Of a DNA stretch of 64,000 nucleotides, positions 8,859-18,957 are shown in pieces. The notes under the pieces are model-generated. The model saw only the letters and a program-made list of their open reading frames with translations. It ran no database searches and had not been told where the DNA came from. Source of the DNA: Morganella morganii. Its GTDB lineage: Bacteria > Pseudomonadota > Gammaproteobacteria > Enterobacterales > Enterobacteriaceae. The stretch is taken from assembly GCF_003996855.1 (NCBI RefSeq), contig NZ_NRQY01000003.1:1-64000 (forward strand). The letters run 5' to 3'. Each line of letters begins with the position of its first letter. The stretch's first letter is position 1. The position numbers and the translations under genes are program-made.

Positions 8859-10124
8859 ATGTTTTCGTCAGATCGCCGCTTAGGCCCAGTTTATCAATGG
8901 ACTATACTCACCCTGCTGGGGCTGGTTTATTTTCTGACCACCGCCACCACCTTCACCTCATTAGGCGTGGTTTTACCCGGTATGCTCAGAGAGCTGAACT
9001 GGAGCTGGACGGATGCCGGTTTCGGGTTCACCCTGCTCGGGCTGACCTGCGGGTTATCCAGCTTTCTGCCCAGTCTTCTGATCCGTAAAACCAATGTCCG
9101 CCTGACCCTGCTGACCGGGCTGCTGCTGTTTCTGGCCGGATTTTACAGCCTGTACACCACGCAGTCGATTCAGCGCTATTTTATCGGCACCGCCTTTCTC
9201 GGGATTGGTTTTACCTTTATGGCCACCGTTCCCGGCACCTATGTGATTTCGCGGCTGTTCAGCCGCCAGTCGCTGGCGTTTGGTTTTTACTTTACCCTCG
9301 GCGGGCTTGGCGGTGTGGTCGGGCCGTGGATCTATTTTCTCGCCGCACATGTGTTCGGCTCCTGGCGGGTCCACTGGCTGATCGCCGCGCTGACGCTGGC
9401 CGTTGTCACCCTGATCACCCTGCTGGTGATGCGGGAAGGCCGCCGTGAAATCACTCACGCCCGTGCCGTCATGTGGCAGCAGAAGAAACAAAGTTCCCGC
9501 ATCTACCGCAGCCAGGCACGCTGGACCGCCCGTCAGGCGCTGAGAACCTGGCAGTTCTATGTGATCGCCGCTTCTTATACTGCCTTTTTATGGTGCGGAT
9601 TCACCGTGAACAGTTTCGCGGTGCCGCATATCATGGACAAAGGATTCAGTGAAACCATTGCCGCCACGCTGCTCAGTACCATGGCCTTTATCAACGCCTT
9701 TTCCCGTCTGGCAGGCGGAGCTATCGGGGAGTGGCTGGAGCCGAAAAAACTGCTGATTATCAGCCTCGCCACCATCACGTTCGGTGTGCTTACACTGAGT
9801 ATCGCGACAAGCTGGCCTCTGCTGATCCTGTTTACCGTGCTGGTGGGGATTGGTTACGGTATGACATTCCTGGCCTCCAGTGTGCTGCTGGCAAATTATT
9901 TCGGCCGCGGTCCGTATCTGGAACTGTTTTCTGTTGTGAATCTGATTTCCACCTTTGCCTGCCTGGCACCGTTCTTTGCCGGTGCCATCAAGGATTACAG
10001 CGGCAGTTTTACTCCGGCATTCCTGCTGATTGCCCTGCCGGTGATTGTGATTTTAGCGGCCACATTCTTTATGCGGCCGCCGCAGCACAAGCCGGTCAGG
10101 GCATACACACCGTCGCCGGACTAA
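8859..10124 (+). CDS. Major facilitator superfamily transporter, monocarboxylate-porter-like
   Basis: A 421-residue inner-membrane protein with about 12 hydrophobic segments split by a central basic loop (about 190-230, QQKKQSSRIYRSQAR). The family-level feel is of the oxalate/formate or monocarboxylate porter branch of the MFS: GxxxPxM-type first helix (LGVVLPGMLREL), GGLGGVVGPW in helix 5 and GIGYGMTFLASSVLLANYFGR in the C-half. The substrate cannot be read from sequence. It lies between purK and ybbP, where E. coli has no such gene, so it is probably an accessory insertion. Confidence 0.8.
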   Translation: MFSSDRRLGPVYQWTILTLLGLVYFLTTATTFTSLGVVLPGMLRELNWSWTDAGFGFTLLGLTCGLSSFLPSLLIRKTNVRLTLLTGLLLFLAGFYSLYTTQSIQRYFIGTAFLGIGFTFMATVPGTYVISRLFSRQSLAFGFYFTLGGLGGVVGPWIYFLAAHVFGSWRVHWLIAALTLAVVTLITLLVMREGRREITHARAVMWQQKKQSSRIYRSQARWTARQALRTWQFYVIAASYTAFLWCGFTVNSFAVPHIMDKGFSETIAATLLSTMAFINAFSRLAGGAIGEWLEPKKLLIISLATITFGVLTLSIATSWPLLILFTVLVGIGYGMTFLASSVLLANYFGRGPYLELFSVVNLISTFACLAPFFAGAIKDYSGSFTPAFLLIALPVIVILAATFFMRPPQHKPVRAYTPSPD

Positions 10125-12553
10125 CTCTGTAAACGGCGGTACTGCTGAGAATCCCCGAGCAGACGGAGCCCCAGCACACTGCCACACAGCGAAAGCAGGA
10201 AACCACCGGCCAGCGGCAGTCCAATCCACAGCGGCCACTGCGGCTGCCACGGAAAATCAAACACGCGGGTTTGTAACAGCCAGAGAGCAACTTCCGCGCC
10301 GAGTGCCGCAACCACACCAGCCATCGCCCCCAGCAGCGCAAATTCACTCCACAGCGTGCGCCGCAACAGACGTTTTCCCGCACCAAGCGTACGGTACACA
10401 ACCAGTTCAGCCCGGCGCTGATTCATTCCCACCTGAATCTGTGCCAGTAGTAAGAGCACGCCGCAAATCAGCACCAGCACTACCATCGCTTCCAGTGCAC
10501 GGCTGACCTGCGCGAGAATGGTCTGGATCTGTTTCAGCATCGAGCCGGTATCAAAAATACTGATGGACGGATACTTGCGATTCATCTGAGTGATTAATCC
10601 GTCATTACCATCATAGTGAAAGCTGGTCAGCCACATGGCGCTCTGGTTTTCCAGAGAAGCGTGATTGAAGATAAAAAAGAAGTTCGGCCGCATACTTTCC
10701 CAGTCCACCTGCCGCACACTGCTGACAGTTACGGTAAACGGACGGGTATCCCCGGTAAAGGTCAGGGTATCCCCGACTTTCAGTCCGAGTTCTTTGACCA
10801 CTTCCATCTCAATAGAGACCTCCCCCGGTTTCGGCGGCCAGGTGCCGTCCGCCAGCTCATTGAGCGGCGGCAGCGATTCCTGCCAGGTCAGGCTCAGTTC
10901 CCGTCGCACCGTGTTGTTGCCCGGATCACGCGCATCCGCCCACGCCAGCGCGGTTTCACCGTTAATACCGGACAGGCGCGCCAGTACCACCGGGTAATAT
11001 TCCGCAGGTGTCACGTTATGCGCAGCCAGCAGCTGATTGACTGGCGCTATCTGATCTTCAGTCATGTTCACCAGGAAATAGTTCGGTGTATCCGGCGGCA
11101 GTTGCTGCTGCCAGCGCCCGATCAAATCACCGCGCACCATCACCAGCAATCCCAGCAGCATGAAGGAAAGCGCAAATGCGCCGGTCTGTACCAGAGTCTG
11201 ACCCGGCCGGCGCAGCAGGCGGCGGACAGCCAGGCGCAGACTCAGGTCGCGAAACGGGATTTTTGCCAGCAGCCACAAACCGCCGTATCCGGCCACCGCC
11301 AACAGCGCGGCGATCAGTACCACGCCGGCCAGCACCGCCCAGAGCAGAAAAGAGGCATTGGTCAGCACCGCCAGACCGCCCGCCACAATCAGCACAGCCA
11401 GCGGCAGATACCAGCGCAGCGGCCAGACCGGCGCCACCACATCATCACGCAGTACGCGGGTCGGCTGCGTCAGCATCAGCTGACGATACGGCCTCGCGCC
11501 GACCAGCAGAGTGATGGCAACCAGGGTCAGCAGCGCCCATGCCCACGGCCACAATCCCGGGTCCGGCAGCGCCTTCGGCAGCAGCGGCGCCAGCAGGCTC
11601 ATCAGTACAGCATCAAAAATCAGCCCCAGCAGTGACCCGGCAACCATCGCAGCTGCCATCAGTACCGCCCATTGCCCGACAACCCAGTAACGCAGCTCCC
11701 GCCGCCCTGCTCCGAGTGTTTTTAATACCGCAATCAGCGTGTGACGGCTGCGGCAGTAGTGCGACATCGCAACAGCCACAGCGGCGATCGCCAGCAATAA
11801 TGTCAGCAGCGCAGAGAGCACCAGGAACTGCTGCGCGCGATCGATAGATTTCGCCAGTGCCCCGCCTTCCTGCTGTAGTGTGACCCAGCGCTGGTCAATC
11901 CGCAGCGCGTCCTCATACTGCTGTTTAAACACGGTCACCGCATCCGGCGCACCGGCAAACATATCGCGGTAGGTCAGGCGGCTGCCCGGCTGTATTGCAC
12001 CGGTGGCTTCCGCATCCTGTAAGTTGATCAGCACGCGGGGAGCCATCTGAAACGGGTTAAAACCGCTGTCCGGCTCCTGAATGAGAAAACCGGCGATTTT
12101 CAGATCCGTATCCCCCACTTCCAGCATCTGCCCCGGTGTTACCGAGAGCAGTTCTGCCAGGCGCGGCGCGATCAGAATCTCCCCCTGCGCAGGTTTCAGG
12201 CCGGGCGGATCAGTTTCCAGTTCGCCGTACAGCGGATAAGCGCCATCCGCCGCTTTGACATACACCAGTTGCGGCACATCATTGGCAAACACCATGGTGT
12301 TGAAACTCATCTGCTGACTCAGCACCAGGCCATTTTCCTGTGCCTTTTTCAGCCAGGTTTCATCAGCCGGATGCGAGCCGCGCAGCACCAGATCACCGGC
12401 CAGATAATCACGGCTCTGATAATTCACGCTTTGATTAATACGATCACCGGCGCGTCCCAGTGCCAGCACACAGGCCACCGCGAGGGTCAGTGACAGCCAG
12501 ACCACCAGCAGGGACGGCGTGCGCCACTCCCGCCAGAACCAGCGCCAGATCAT
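10121..12553 (-). CDS. ybbP: ABC transporter permease YbbP (FtsX/MacB-like)
   Basis: An 810-residue inner-membrane permease with a duplicated FtsX-type layout: N-terminal helix (about 14-34), large periplasmic domain, a first membrane cluster (about 250-500, with LLTLLLAIAAVAVAM), a second periplasmic domain and a C-terminal cluster (about 690-800). It pairs with the ATPase YbbA, whose stop overlaps its start by four bases. E. coli YbbP is 804 aa. The complex belongs to the MacB-like mechanotransmission family; its cargo is not established. Its stop overlaps the end of the convergent MFS gene by four bases. Confidence 0.92.
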   Translation of the reverse strand: MIWRWFWREWRTPSLLVVWLSLTLAVACVLALGRAGDRINQSVNYQSRDYLAGDLVLRGSHPADETWLKKAQENGLVLSQQMSFNTMVFANDVPQLVYVKAADGAYPLYGELETDPPGLKPAQGEILIAPRLAELLSVTPGQMLEVGDTDLKIAGFLIQEPDSGFNPFQMAPRVLINLQDAEATGAIQPGSRLTYRDMFAGAPDAVTVFKQQYEDALRIDQRWVTLQQEGGALAKSIDRAQQFLVLSALLTLLLAIAAVAVAMSHYCRSRHTLIAVLKTLGAGRRELRYWVVGQWAVLMAAAMVAGSLLGLIFDAVLMSLLAPLLPKALPDPGLWPWAWALLTLVAITLLVGARPYRQLMLTQPTRVLRDDVVAPVWPLRWYLPLAVLIVAGGLAVLTNASFLLWAVLAGVVLIAALLAVAGYGGLWLLAKIPFRDLSLRLAVRRLLRRPGQTLVQTGAFALSFMLLGLLVMVRGDLIGRWQQQLPPDTPNYFLVNMTEDQIAPVNQLLAAHNVTPAEYYPVVLARLSGINGETALAWADARDPGNNTVRRELSLTWQESLPPLNELADGTWPPKPGEVSIEMEVVKELGLKVGDTLTFTGDTRPFTVTVSSVRQVDWESMRPNFFFIFNHASLENQSAMWLTSFHYDGNDGLITQMNRKYPSISIFDTGSMLKQIQTILAQVSRALEAMVVLVLICGVLLLLAQIQVGMNQRRAELVVYRTLGAGKRLLRRTLWSEFALLGAMAGVVAALGAEVALWLLQTRVFDFPWQPQWPLWIGLPLAGGFLLSLCGSVLGLRLLGDSQQYRRLQS

Positions 12554-13236
12554 GTCAGTTCCTCCAGTCTGCCGTCCGACAGCTTCAGCCGCCGCTGACA
12601 GCGGGCGGCCAGGGTCAGATCATGCGTGACCAGAATCAGCGTGGTACCGTAATCGCGGTTCAGTGAGAACAGCAGATCCGCAATTTTGTCACCGGTACGA
12701 CGATCAAGATTACCGGTCGGTTCATCGGCAAACAGAATTTTCGGCCGGGTTGAGAACGCCCGGGCTATCGCCACCCGCTGCTGCTCTCCGCCGGAAAGCT
12801 GGGCGGGCATATGTTTCAGACGTTTTTCCAGCCCCAGCTGAATCAGCAGCTGCTCCGCATTTTCCCGGCTGGCGGATTCAGATTCACCGCGTAACAACGC
12901 GGGCAACTGGATATTCTCCAGTGCATTAAGGGTCGGGATCAGCATAAAGGACTGAAATACAAAACCGACATCCCGCGCCCGCAGTTTTGCCCGCGCTTCC
13001 TCATCCAGCTGCGGCAGTGACTGCCCGAGCAGTTTCACCTCACCGGACGTGGCATCATCGAGACCGGCAATAATACCCAGCAGGGTCGATTTTCCGGAAC
13101 CGGACTCCCCCACCAGCGCAATTGTCTCTTCAGGCTCGACAACTAACCCGGCACCCTGCAATATAGTGATCTCATTTTCACCCTGACCAACGCGCTTAAT
13201 AAGATGATCAATTTCAAGAATAGGCTTCGCTGCCAT
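12550..13236 (-). CDS. ybbA: ABC transporter ATP-binding protein YbbA
   Basis: A 228-residue ATPase: Walker [10 protein letters not shown] (about 39-47), Q-loop FVFQSFML, signature [14 protein letters not shown] and Walker [10 protein letters not shown], with the switch His in LVTHDL. It resembles the LolD/MacB subfamily and is nearly collinear with E. coli YbbA. It energises the YbbP permease encoded just downstream. Its first 33 bases overlap the 5' end of the divergent tesA gene. Confidence 0.94.
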   Translation of the reverse strand: MAAKPILEIDHLIKRVGQGENEITILQGAGLVVEPEETIALVGESGSGKSTLLGIIAGLDDATSGEVKLLGQSLPQLDEEARAKLRARDVGFVFQSFMLIPTLNALENIQLPALLRGESESASRENAEQLLIQLGLEKRLKHMPAQLSGGEQQRVAIARAFSTRPKILFADEPTGNLDRRTGDKIADLLFSLNRDYGTTLILVTHDLTLAARCQRRLKLSDGRLEELT

Positions 13237-13830
13237 CTCTGTTTCCTTTTTCTGCTGCTGATCAGCGGGAATTTGTATGCCGCCGGAACATTACTGATAC
13301 TGGGGGACAGCCTGAGTGCCGGTTACCGCCTTCCGGCCGGAGAGGCGTGGGCAGCACAGCTGGGACAACGCTGGCAACAGGCCGGTAACGGCATCACACT
13401 GATAAACGGCAGTATCAGCGGAAATACGGCCGCTCAGGGACTTGCCCGTTTGCCTGCGCTGCTGGAGCAGCACCGGCCGCAATGGGTACTGATTGAACTG
13501 GGTGCCAACGACGGCCTGCGCGGTCTGCCGCTGACACAAACCCGCACCGATCTTCAGGCCGCAATTGATGCCGTGAAAGCCGCCGGGGCGAAACCGCTGC
13601 TGATGCAGATCCGTATTCCGCCGAATTACGGCAAACGCTATACGGATCGGTTCTCTGCACTCTATCCCGCGCTGGCACAGGAAAATGCGGTTCCGCTGCT
13701 CCCGTTTTATATGGAAGCGGTCGTCACTCATCCGCAGTGGATACAGGATGACGGCATACACCCGAACGCAGCGGCACAGCCCTATGTGACTGACTGGATG
13801 GATAAAACACTGCTGCCTTACTTACAATAA
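13204..13830 (+). CDS. tesA: Multifunctional acyl-CoA thioesterase I / lysophospholipase L1
   Basis: A 208-residue periplasmic GDSL esterase hydrolysing acyl-CoA, lysophospholipid and ester substrates. Residues 1-27 are a signal peptide (FLFLLLISGNLYAA). The nucleophile is Ser36 in block I GDSLSAG, GxND is in ELGANDGLRG, and Asp183/His186 are in DDGIHPN. The start is supported by collinearity with E. coli TesA (MNFNNVFRWHLPFLFL). The start lies inside the oppositely oriented ybbA gene, so part of each promoter must lie in the other's coding sequence. Confidence 0.95.
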   Translation: MINFKNRLRCHLCFLFLLLISGNLYAAGTLLILGDSLSAGYRLPAGEAWAAQLGQRWQQAGNGITLINGSISGNTAAQGLARLPALLEQHRPQWVLIELGANDGLRGLPLTQTRTDLQAAIDAVKAAGAKPLLMQIRIPPNYGKRYTDRFSALYPALAQENAVPLLPFYMEAVVTHPQWIQDDGIHPNAAAQPYVTDWMDKTLLPYLQ

Positions 13831-13891
13831 TGGTGTCAGACTATCCTAAATGATTTATCCATGATTTATAAGCAGTTAAGCAGGTAAAGAA

Positions 13892-14677
13892 ATGCAAAAA
13901 GCAGTTTTGATCACCGGCAGCTCCAGCGGTATCGGGCTATGCGCGGCTAAAACACTGAAACAGCGGGGCTACCGTGTACTGGCTGCCTGCCGGAAACCGG
14001 CAGATCTGGCAGAAATGGCGCGCCTCGGGTTTGAACCGGTGGAACTGGATCTGGACTGCCCGCAGAGTGTTGCCCGCGCCGCGGAACAGGTGCTGTCACT
14101 AACCGGCAACCGCCTGTACGGATTATTCAATAATGCCGGTTTTGGTCTGTACGGCCCGCTGGAAACCATCAGCCGCGAAGAGCTGGAAAAACAGTTTTCC
14201 GCCAATCTGTTCGGCACACACCAGCTGACCACCCTGCTGCTGCCCGCCATGAAACAGGCCGGTGAAGGCCGGATTATCCAGACCAGTTCCGTGATGGGTC
14301 TGATTTCCACCCCCGGGCGTGGTGCCTATGCCGCCAGTAAATACGCGCTGGAAGCCTGGTCCGATGCGCTGCGGATGGAACTCTCCGGCACCGGAGTCCG
14401 CGTCAGCCTGATTGAACCGGGGCCTGTCACCACCCGCTTTACGGAAAATGTCACACAAACGATGCAGGATAAACCGGTTAAAAATCCGGGAATTGCCCGC
14501 CTGTTTACCGGTAAACCGGAGGATGTGGTGAAAAAAGTCATCCATGCCCTGGAACACCGGCACCCGAAAATACGCTATCCTGTTACGGGTCTTACCGTGA
14601 TAGTGATGTGGCTCAGACGCCTGCTGCCGCTGTGGCTGATGGATAAAATACTAAACAAAAAATCCTCTGCCGCTTGA
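13892..14677 (+). CDS. ybbO: Short-chain dehydrogenase/reductase YbbO
   Basis: A 261-residue classical SDR with Rossmann motif TGSSSGIGL at 8-16, NNAGFGLYG near 85, and the catalytic Ser (TSSVMG) with YAASKYALE (about 150-158). The hydrophobic C-terminal segment (VTGLTVIVMWLRRLLPLWLM) suggests membrane association. E. coli YbbO has been described as an NADP-dependent aldehyde reductase; substrate here is unproven. It lies between tesA and cnoX as in E. coli. Confidence 0.9.
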   Translation: MQKAVLITGSSSGIGLCAAKTLKQRGYRVLAACRKPADLAEMARLGFEPVELDLDCPQSVARAAEQVLSLTGNRLYGLFNNAGFGLYGPLETISREELEKQFSANLFGTHQLTTLLLPAMKQAGEGRIIQTSSVMGLISTPGRGAYAASKYALEAWSDALRMELSGTGVRVSLIEPGPVTTRFTENVTQTMQDKPVKNPGIARLFTGKPEDVVKKVIHALEHRHPKIRYPVTGLTVIVMWLRRLLPLWLMDKILNKKSSAA

Positions 14678-14730
14678 AATGCCGTGCTGCGCCCAGATGT
14701 TAATAGAAAGTCCGCCAATTTATTAAGAGA

Positions 14731-15594
14731 ATGAATATGTTATCAAACGCACATATCACAGACGTTAACGAAACCAATTTACGCCAGGTTATTGAATCTT
14801 CAATGCAGGTACCGGTGGTCTTTTTCTTCCATTCCGCCCAGTCCCCGCAGTGTCAGGAACTCGGGGTCATTCTGGAGAAAGTGGCCGCTGATTATGCCGG
14901 AATGATGATCCTCGCCAAAGTGAACTGCGATACCGAGCAGATGATCGCCTCACAATTCGGTCTGCGTGCGATACCGACCACCTATCTGTTCCATCAGGGG
15001 CAGCCGGTCGATGGCTTTGAGGGACCGCAAAATGAAGAGACCGTCCGTAACTTTCTGGCAAAATTCCTGCCATCTGAATCTGAAATCAAAACCGGTCAGG
15101 CCATTGAACTGATTGAAGCGGGCGATTTTCAGGCTGCCCTGCCGCTGCTGCGTGAAGCGCACCAGGCAGATAACCGCAACAGTGAAATCACGCTGCTGCT
15201 GGCACAGACCCTTCTGGAAGTGAACCTGTCAGAAGAAGCTGAAAAAGTATTGAAGTCTGTCTCGATTCAGGATCAGGATACGCGCTATCATGGTCTCTTA
15301 TCTCAAATTGAATTACAAAAGAAGGCCGCAGATACCCCGGAAATCCAGGAACTGCAAAATGCCTTTACGGCAGACCCGGACAATGCGGAACTCGCGGTAC
15401 AGCTGGCACTGAAGCTGCATGAGGTGCACCGCAATGATGAAGCCCTCGCCCTGTTATTCAGCTTCCTGAAGAAAGATCTGGCCGCTGCGGAAGGTCAGGC
15501 GCGCAAAACGATGATGGATATTATGGCGGTAATGGGAACCGCAGACAGTACTGCCGCATCTTATCGTCGTAAGCTATACTCGTTACTGTACTAA
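14731..15594 (+). CDS. cnoX: Chaperedoxin CnoX (YbbN), thioredoxin-TPR protein
   Basis: A 287-residue cytoplasmic protein: thioredoxin-like domain (about 1-112) and a TPR-like C-terminal domain (about 115-287). The redox motif position reads SPQC in place of CxxC, so only one Cys remains, as in E. coli YbbN (SQHC); this fits the holdase role, in which the family protects substrates from overoxidation and hands them to GroEL or DnaK. The ATG at 14737 is an alternative start closer to the usual length and spacing. Confidence 0.93.
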   Translation: MNMLSNAHITDVNETNLRQVIESSMQVPVVFFFHSAQSPQCQELGVILEKVAADYAGMMILAKVNCDTEQMIASQFGLRAIPTTYLFHQGQPVDGFEGPQNEETVRNFLAKFLPSESEIKTGQAIELIEAGDFQAALPLLREAHQADNRNSEITLLLAQTLLEVNLSEEAEKVLKSVSIQDQDTRYHGLLSQIELQKKAADTPEIQELQNAFTADPDNAELAVQLALKLHEVHRNDEALALLFSFLKKDLAAAEGQARKTMMDIMAVMGTADSTAASYRRKLYSLLY

Positions 15595-15648
15595 TTATTG
15601 CATTGCTGAATTATTTAACCCACTCATTACTGATAAGGATTTTGGCTC

Positions 15649-16587
15649 ATGGATTTGTTCTCACTGGGTTTTGTCCCGATTATTATTCTCATCGCCGTTA
15701 TTATTGTCGCGACCGGTGTCAAAACTGTACCGCAGGGCTTTCAGTGGACTGTTGAGCGTTTTGGCCGCTATACCCGGACACTCCAGCCGGGCCTGCATAT
15801 TATTGTGCCGTTTATGGATCGCATCGGCCGTAAAATTAATATGATGGAACAGGTTCTCGATATTCCGTCACAGGAAGTTATCTCCCGTGATAACGCCAAC
15901 GTGACCATTGATGCCGTCTGCTTTATTCAGGTCATTGATCCGGTGCGTGCCGCGTATGAAGTCAGCAACCTGAATCTGGCGATTATCAACCTGACCATGA
16001 CCAACTTCCGTACCGTGCTTGGTTCGATGGAGCTGGATGAAATGTTATCTCAGCGTGATTCCATTAACTCCCGCCTGCTGCATATTGTCGATGAAGCCAC
16101 TAACCCGTGGGGGATTAAAGTTACCCGTATTGAGATCCGTGACGTTCGTCCGCCGAAAGAGCTGGTGTCTGCGATGAACGCCCAGATGAAAGCGGAACGT
16201 ACCAAACGTGCGGATATTCTCGAGGCAGAAGGGATACGTCAGGCGGCTATTCTGAAAGCCGAAGGTGAAAAACAGTCTCAGATCCTGAAAGCTGAAGGTC
16301 TGCGTCAGTCCGCATTCCTGGAAGCAGAAGCCCGTGAACGTGCGGCAGAGGCAGAAGCCCGCGCCACACAAATGGTATCGGATGCTATCGCTGACGGTAA
16401 TATGCAGGCTATCAACTACTTTGTGGCGCAGAAATATACCGATGCACTGACTAAAATCGGTGCAGCGGAAAACAGCAAAGTCATTATGATGCCGCTGGAA
16501 GCCAGCAACCTGATGGGTGCTATCGGCGGTGTGGCTGAAATGTTCAATGTGTCAAAAGACACTAAAGGTCAGGGTAAATCTGCATGA
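15649..16587 (+). CDS. qmcA: SPFH/band-7 membrane protein QmcA
   Basis: A 312-residue protein with an N-terminal membrane anchor (5-24), an SPFH domain (about 25-180; [22 protein letters not shown]) and a coiled-coil rich in Ala-Glu repeats ([25 protein letters not shown], split for display, about 200-250). It is a stomatin/slipin-type scaffold of the inner membrane and in E. coli is linked to FtsH-dependent quality control. It overlaps ybbJ by four bases (ATGA), so the SPFH and NfeD partners are translationally coupled. Confidence 0.93.
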   Translation: MDLFSLGFVPIIILIAVIIVATGVKTVPQGFQWTVERFGRYTRTLQPGLHIIVPFMDRIGRKINMMEQVLDIPSQEVISRDNANVTIDAVCFIQVIDPVRAAYEVSNLNLAIINLTMTNFRTVLGSMELDEMLSQRDSINSRLLHIVDEATNPWGIKVTRIEIRDVRPPKELVSAMNAQMKAERTKRADILEAEGIRQAAILKAEGEKQSQILKAEGLRQSAFLEAEARERAAEAEARATQMVSDAIADGNMQAINYFVAQKYTDALTKIGAAENSKVIMMPLEASNLMGAIGGVAEMFNVSKDTKGQGKSA

Positions 16588-17036
16588 TTGAGATGATCGC
16601 ATCACAGGCGGTCTGGTTCTGGCTCTGTTTCGGCGGAATACTGCTGATTCTGGAGATGCTCGGCACCGGCGGCTATCTGCTCTGGAGTGGTGTGGCGGCA
16701 CTGATTGTCGCACTGCTGACATGGATTATGCCGGAGATAAACCTCGAGTGGCAGGGCATTATCTTCGCTGTGATGACGGTGATTTGTGCAGTATTGTGGC
16801 GTAATTTCCAGCGCCACCGCCAGCGTGACGACAGCAGTTCACCGAATCAGGCCAATCACAAACTGATTGGCCTGCGCGCTGCACTGCTGACAGAGACAGA
16901 AGAGGGTTACAGCCGCATCCGCCTGGCAGACGGCAGCTGGCGGGTTTACAGTCAGTCGGCGCTGCCTGCCGGTACGGAAGTGGAAGTGATTGCCGTTGAC
17001 GGCATCACACTGACCGTCCGGGCTGTCAGCCGGTAA
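16584..17036 (+). CDS. ybbJ: NfeD-like membrane protein YbbJ
   Basis: A 150-residue protein with two or three membrane helices (about 8-28, 32-50, 55-72) and a C-terminal OB-fold (about 85-148; [22 protein letters not shown]). NfeD proteins occur with SPFH partners, here qmcA just upstream with a four-base overlap. The pair probably forms a membrane microdomain complex. A strong terminator follows. Confidence 0.9.
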   Translation: MIEMIASQAVWFWLCFGGILLILEMLGTGGYLLWSGVAALIVALLTWIMPEINLEWQGIIFAVMTVICAVLWRNFQRHRQRDDSSSPNQANHKLIGLRAALLTETEEGYSRIRLADGSWRVYSQSALPAGTEVEVIAVDGITLTVRAVSR

Positions 17037-17058
17037 CTGACCGGAAAGACAACAGCAA

Positions 17059-17088
17059 AACGGCCTCTGGTGACAGAGGCCGTTTTTT
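17059..17088 (+). terminator. Terminator after qmcA-ybbJ
   Basis: Perfect stem AACGGCCTCT / AGAGGCCGTT with a short loop and a T-run. It is placed between ybbJ and the convergent dipeptidase gene and may serve only ybbJ. Confidence 0.85.
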
Positions 17089-17112
17089 GTTTATCTCAAT
17101 AACCTTACCGCA

Positions 17113-18597
17113 TTACGCGCCTTTAAAACGGTAGCGTTCATTCACGGAATTGGTCAGATCCTGCATAATAATATTGGTCAGCTTATCCGTGGTATTTAAC
17201 GCATCCTGCATCACTTTATTCTGGAAGTCCTGTAACAGCTGTTTGGCTTTCGCCGGGTCTGTTTTATAAATACTCAGATACTCTTTTTCCATTGCCTGTT
17301 GTTCTTTGGCAAACTGAGCTTCCTGTTTGCTGTATTCCGCCTGCACAATTTTCGAATATTTATTAAAATCGATCATCGCCAGTGTCTGTAATTTACGGAA
17401 TTTCCAGTGAGCGGAGGCATTATCAGCCTGCGGTGAACCGACGGTATAGGCTTCAACATAACTGTCCGGCCCGTAATACACCGGGACATAAACAGATAAT
17501 GTCGGCATACCGAAAGCAATATAACGGACATTACCGATTTCTTTCGGTAAATCTTTGCGTACCTGTAAAATATGGGAGTGCTGGGTCCGGAATACGGAGA
17601 TTGGCCGTTTTGTGGTATCCGGATAGGTGGTTGCATACGGGGATGTGCCGACATTTTCATAATGGTTGCGCAGCCCGGCTTTAATATCTTCCAGCCCCAG
17701 TTTTTTCGCCGGTTTTAAGAAGACAGGAAAATCATTGGATTTCACATCTTTAAAGTCTGTCTTAATTTCCGGGTTATACATTTTTTGCAGCACTAACACA
17801 CGCGGATAGTTGTAATAACCGTCACTTTTCGCGTCATCTTTGGTATAGGCTTTTTTGAAATTAAACCCGCCGTCTTTTTTCGGATCATATAAGCCGTTTT
17901 TCTCAGCAAAGGAAATCAGTGTCGGAGATGACAGGTAGTTCTCTTTGTCATTGATATCAAATTTTTCCAGGCGCCCCTGGTTTGCGGTGACATAATAAGT
18001 ATTAGCCGGAATTTTTGCAGCCATCCACTGGTGGCCGCTGCCGGTTTCCAGATACCAGATCCCGTCTTTATCAATAAAGGCAACGCCGAAACCCTCACCG
18101 GCCCCTTTTTCCTCGATAATTTTCCCTAGCCGCATAACACCTTCTTTCGCGGAAGAGACATACGGTAATACCACATCCGGAATCGCATCTTCAATAATCC
18201 CGGTATCTTCGACATACGGGTCAATTTTTAATGAGGCGTCATTGGCGAAAATCGTTTCAGTGGCACTGATCCCGGCACCCGCGTCATTAAAGCCGTTGGA
18301 ACTGAAACGGAACTGACCTTTATCATTCCATTCCGGGATAGTGGTATAACGCATTGCCTTTTCCGGCAGGGTATAGGTGAATTTATTTAAGTTGGTTTTA
18401 AACTCAGTGTCTTTATTTACTTTTTCCTGATTCACCTGCAAAACTTTCGGGTTTGCCGGGTTCATATCTTCATTGCGGGCAATATATTGCGCACCATCTG
18501 AAGACGCACTTTCACCGACAAAAATAGTGGTACATGCCGTTGCATCAGAAATCACCAGTGCAGCACCCACAGCAAGAGATAAAACACTACGTTTCAT
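17113..18597 (-). CDS. Secreted C69-family dipeptidase (Ntn hydrolase)
   Basis: A peptidase of the C69/PepD family, 494 residues from ATG 18597, which has GGAAGG eight bases upstream; an in-frame start at 18630 is less likely. Residues 1-21 form a signal peptide (SVLSLAVGAALVISDATA) followed directly by Cys in CTTIFVG, the expected N-terminal nucleophile exposed by processing. The arginine-bearing ARNEDMN motif follows. Family members cleave dipeptides; the export signal suggests a periplasmic enzyme. C-terminal residues 420-470 form a charged helical segment. It is a single gene with its promoter in the AT-rich region upstream. Exact substrate unknown. Confidence 0.85.
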   Translation of the reverse strand: MKRSVLSLAVGAALVISDATACTTIFVGESASSDGAQYIARNEDMNPANPKVLQVNQEKVNKDTEFKTNLNKFTYTLPEKAMRYTTIPEWNDKGQFRFSSNGFNDAGAGISATETIFANDASLKIDPYVEDTGIIEDAIPDVVLPYVSSAKEGVMRLGKIIEEKGAGEGFGVAFIDKDGIWYLETGSGHQWMAAKIPANTYYVTANQGRLEKFDINDKENYLSSPTLISFAEKNGLYDPKKDGGFNFKKAYTKDDAKSDGYYNYPRVLVLQKMYNPEIKTDFKDVKSNDFPVFLKPAKKLGLEDIKAGLRNHYENVGTSPYATTYPDTTKRPISVFRTQHSHILQVRKDLPKEIGNVRYIAFGMPTLSVYVPVYYGPDSYVEAYTVGSPQADNASAHWKFRKLQTLAMIDFNKYSKIVQAEYSKQEAQFAKEQQAMEKEYLSIYKTDPAKAKQLLQDFQNKVMQDALNTTDKLTNIIMQDLTNSVNERYRFKGA

Positions 18598-18903
18598 AGA
18601 GAACACCTTCCATTGAGTTATAAATTGCATTTACGCTATCCATTACCAACTAATTTTTCTTTTACGCAGATCGCATAATACAAAGTCAATCACTGGATTA
18701 TTCTCAAAACATGGTGTATTTCACTAAATTAATTATTTTTTACGGATAAGTGTTTTGATTAAAATTACGGATTATTTTTTCAGCGGGGAATTGATCAGAA
18801 CAGGAAATACGGGGAATCGTTATTTTATTTTTTTTACTGATCACAATTAAGCGGTGTGTGTGGGTAGCTATATAAACAATTTTTAAACCACGCCGGATTG
18901 TCA
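18598..18903. other. AT-rich intergenic region upstream of the dipeptidase gene
   Basis: About 300 AT-rich bases without an open frame of useful length. It must hold the dipeptidase promoter (minus strand). No known operator or RNA was recognised. Confidence 0.5.
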
Positions 18904-18936
18904 CATTAAAAAACGGCTCCGCAGGGAGCCATTTTA
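18904..18936 (-). terminator. Terminator of the two-partner secretion operon
   Basis: Stem GGCTCC / GGAGCC with a GCAG loop and, on the minus strand, TTTTTT directly after. It lies about 22 bases beyond the exoprotein stop. Confidence 0.8.
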
Positions 18937-18957
18937 TCTTACTGAATAAACTAATAA

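Noticed and set aside
10616-11635. 339-codon plus-strand frame opposite ybbP
   Set aside because: Antisense shadow of a GC-rich membrane-protein gene; Arg/Gln/His-rich product without domains and no ribosome binding site.
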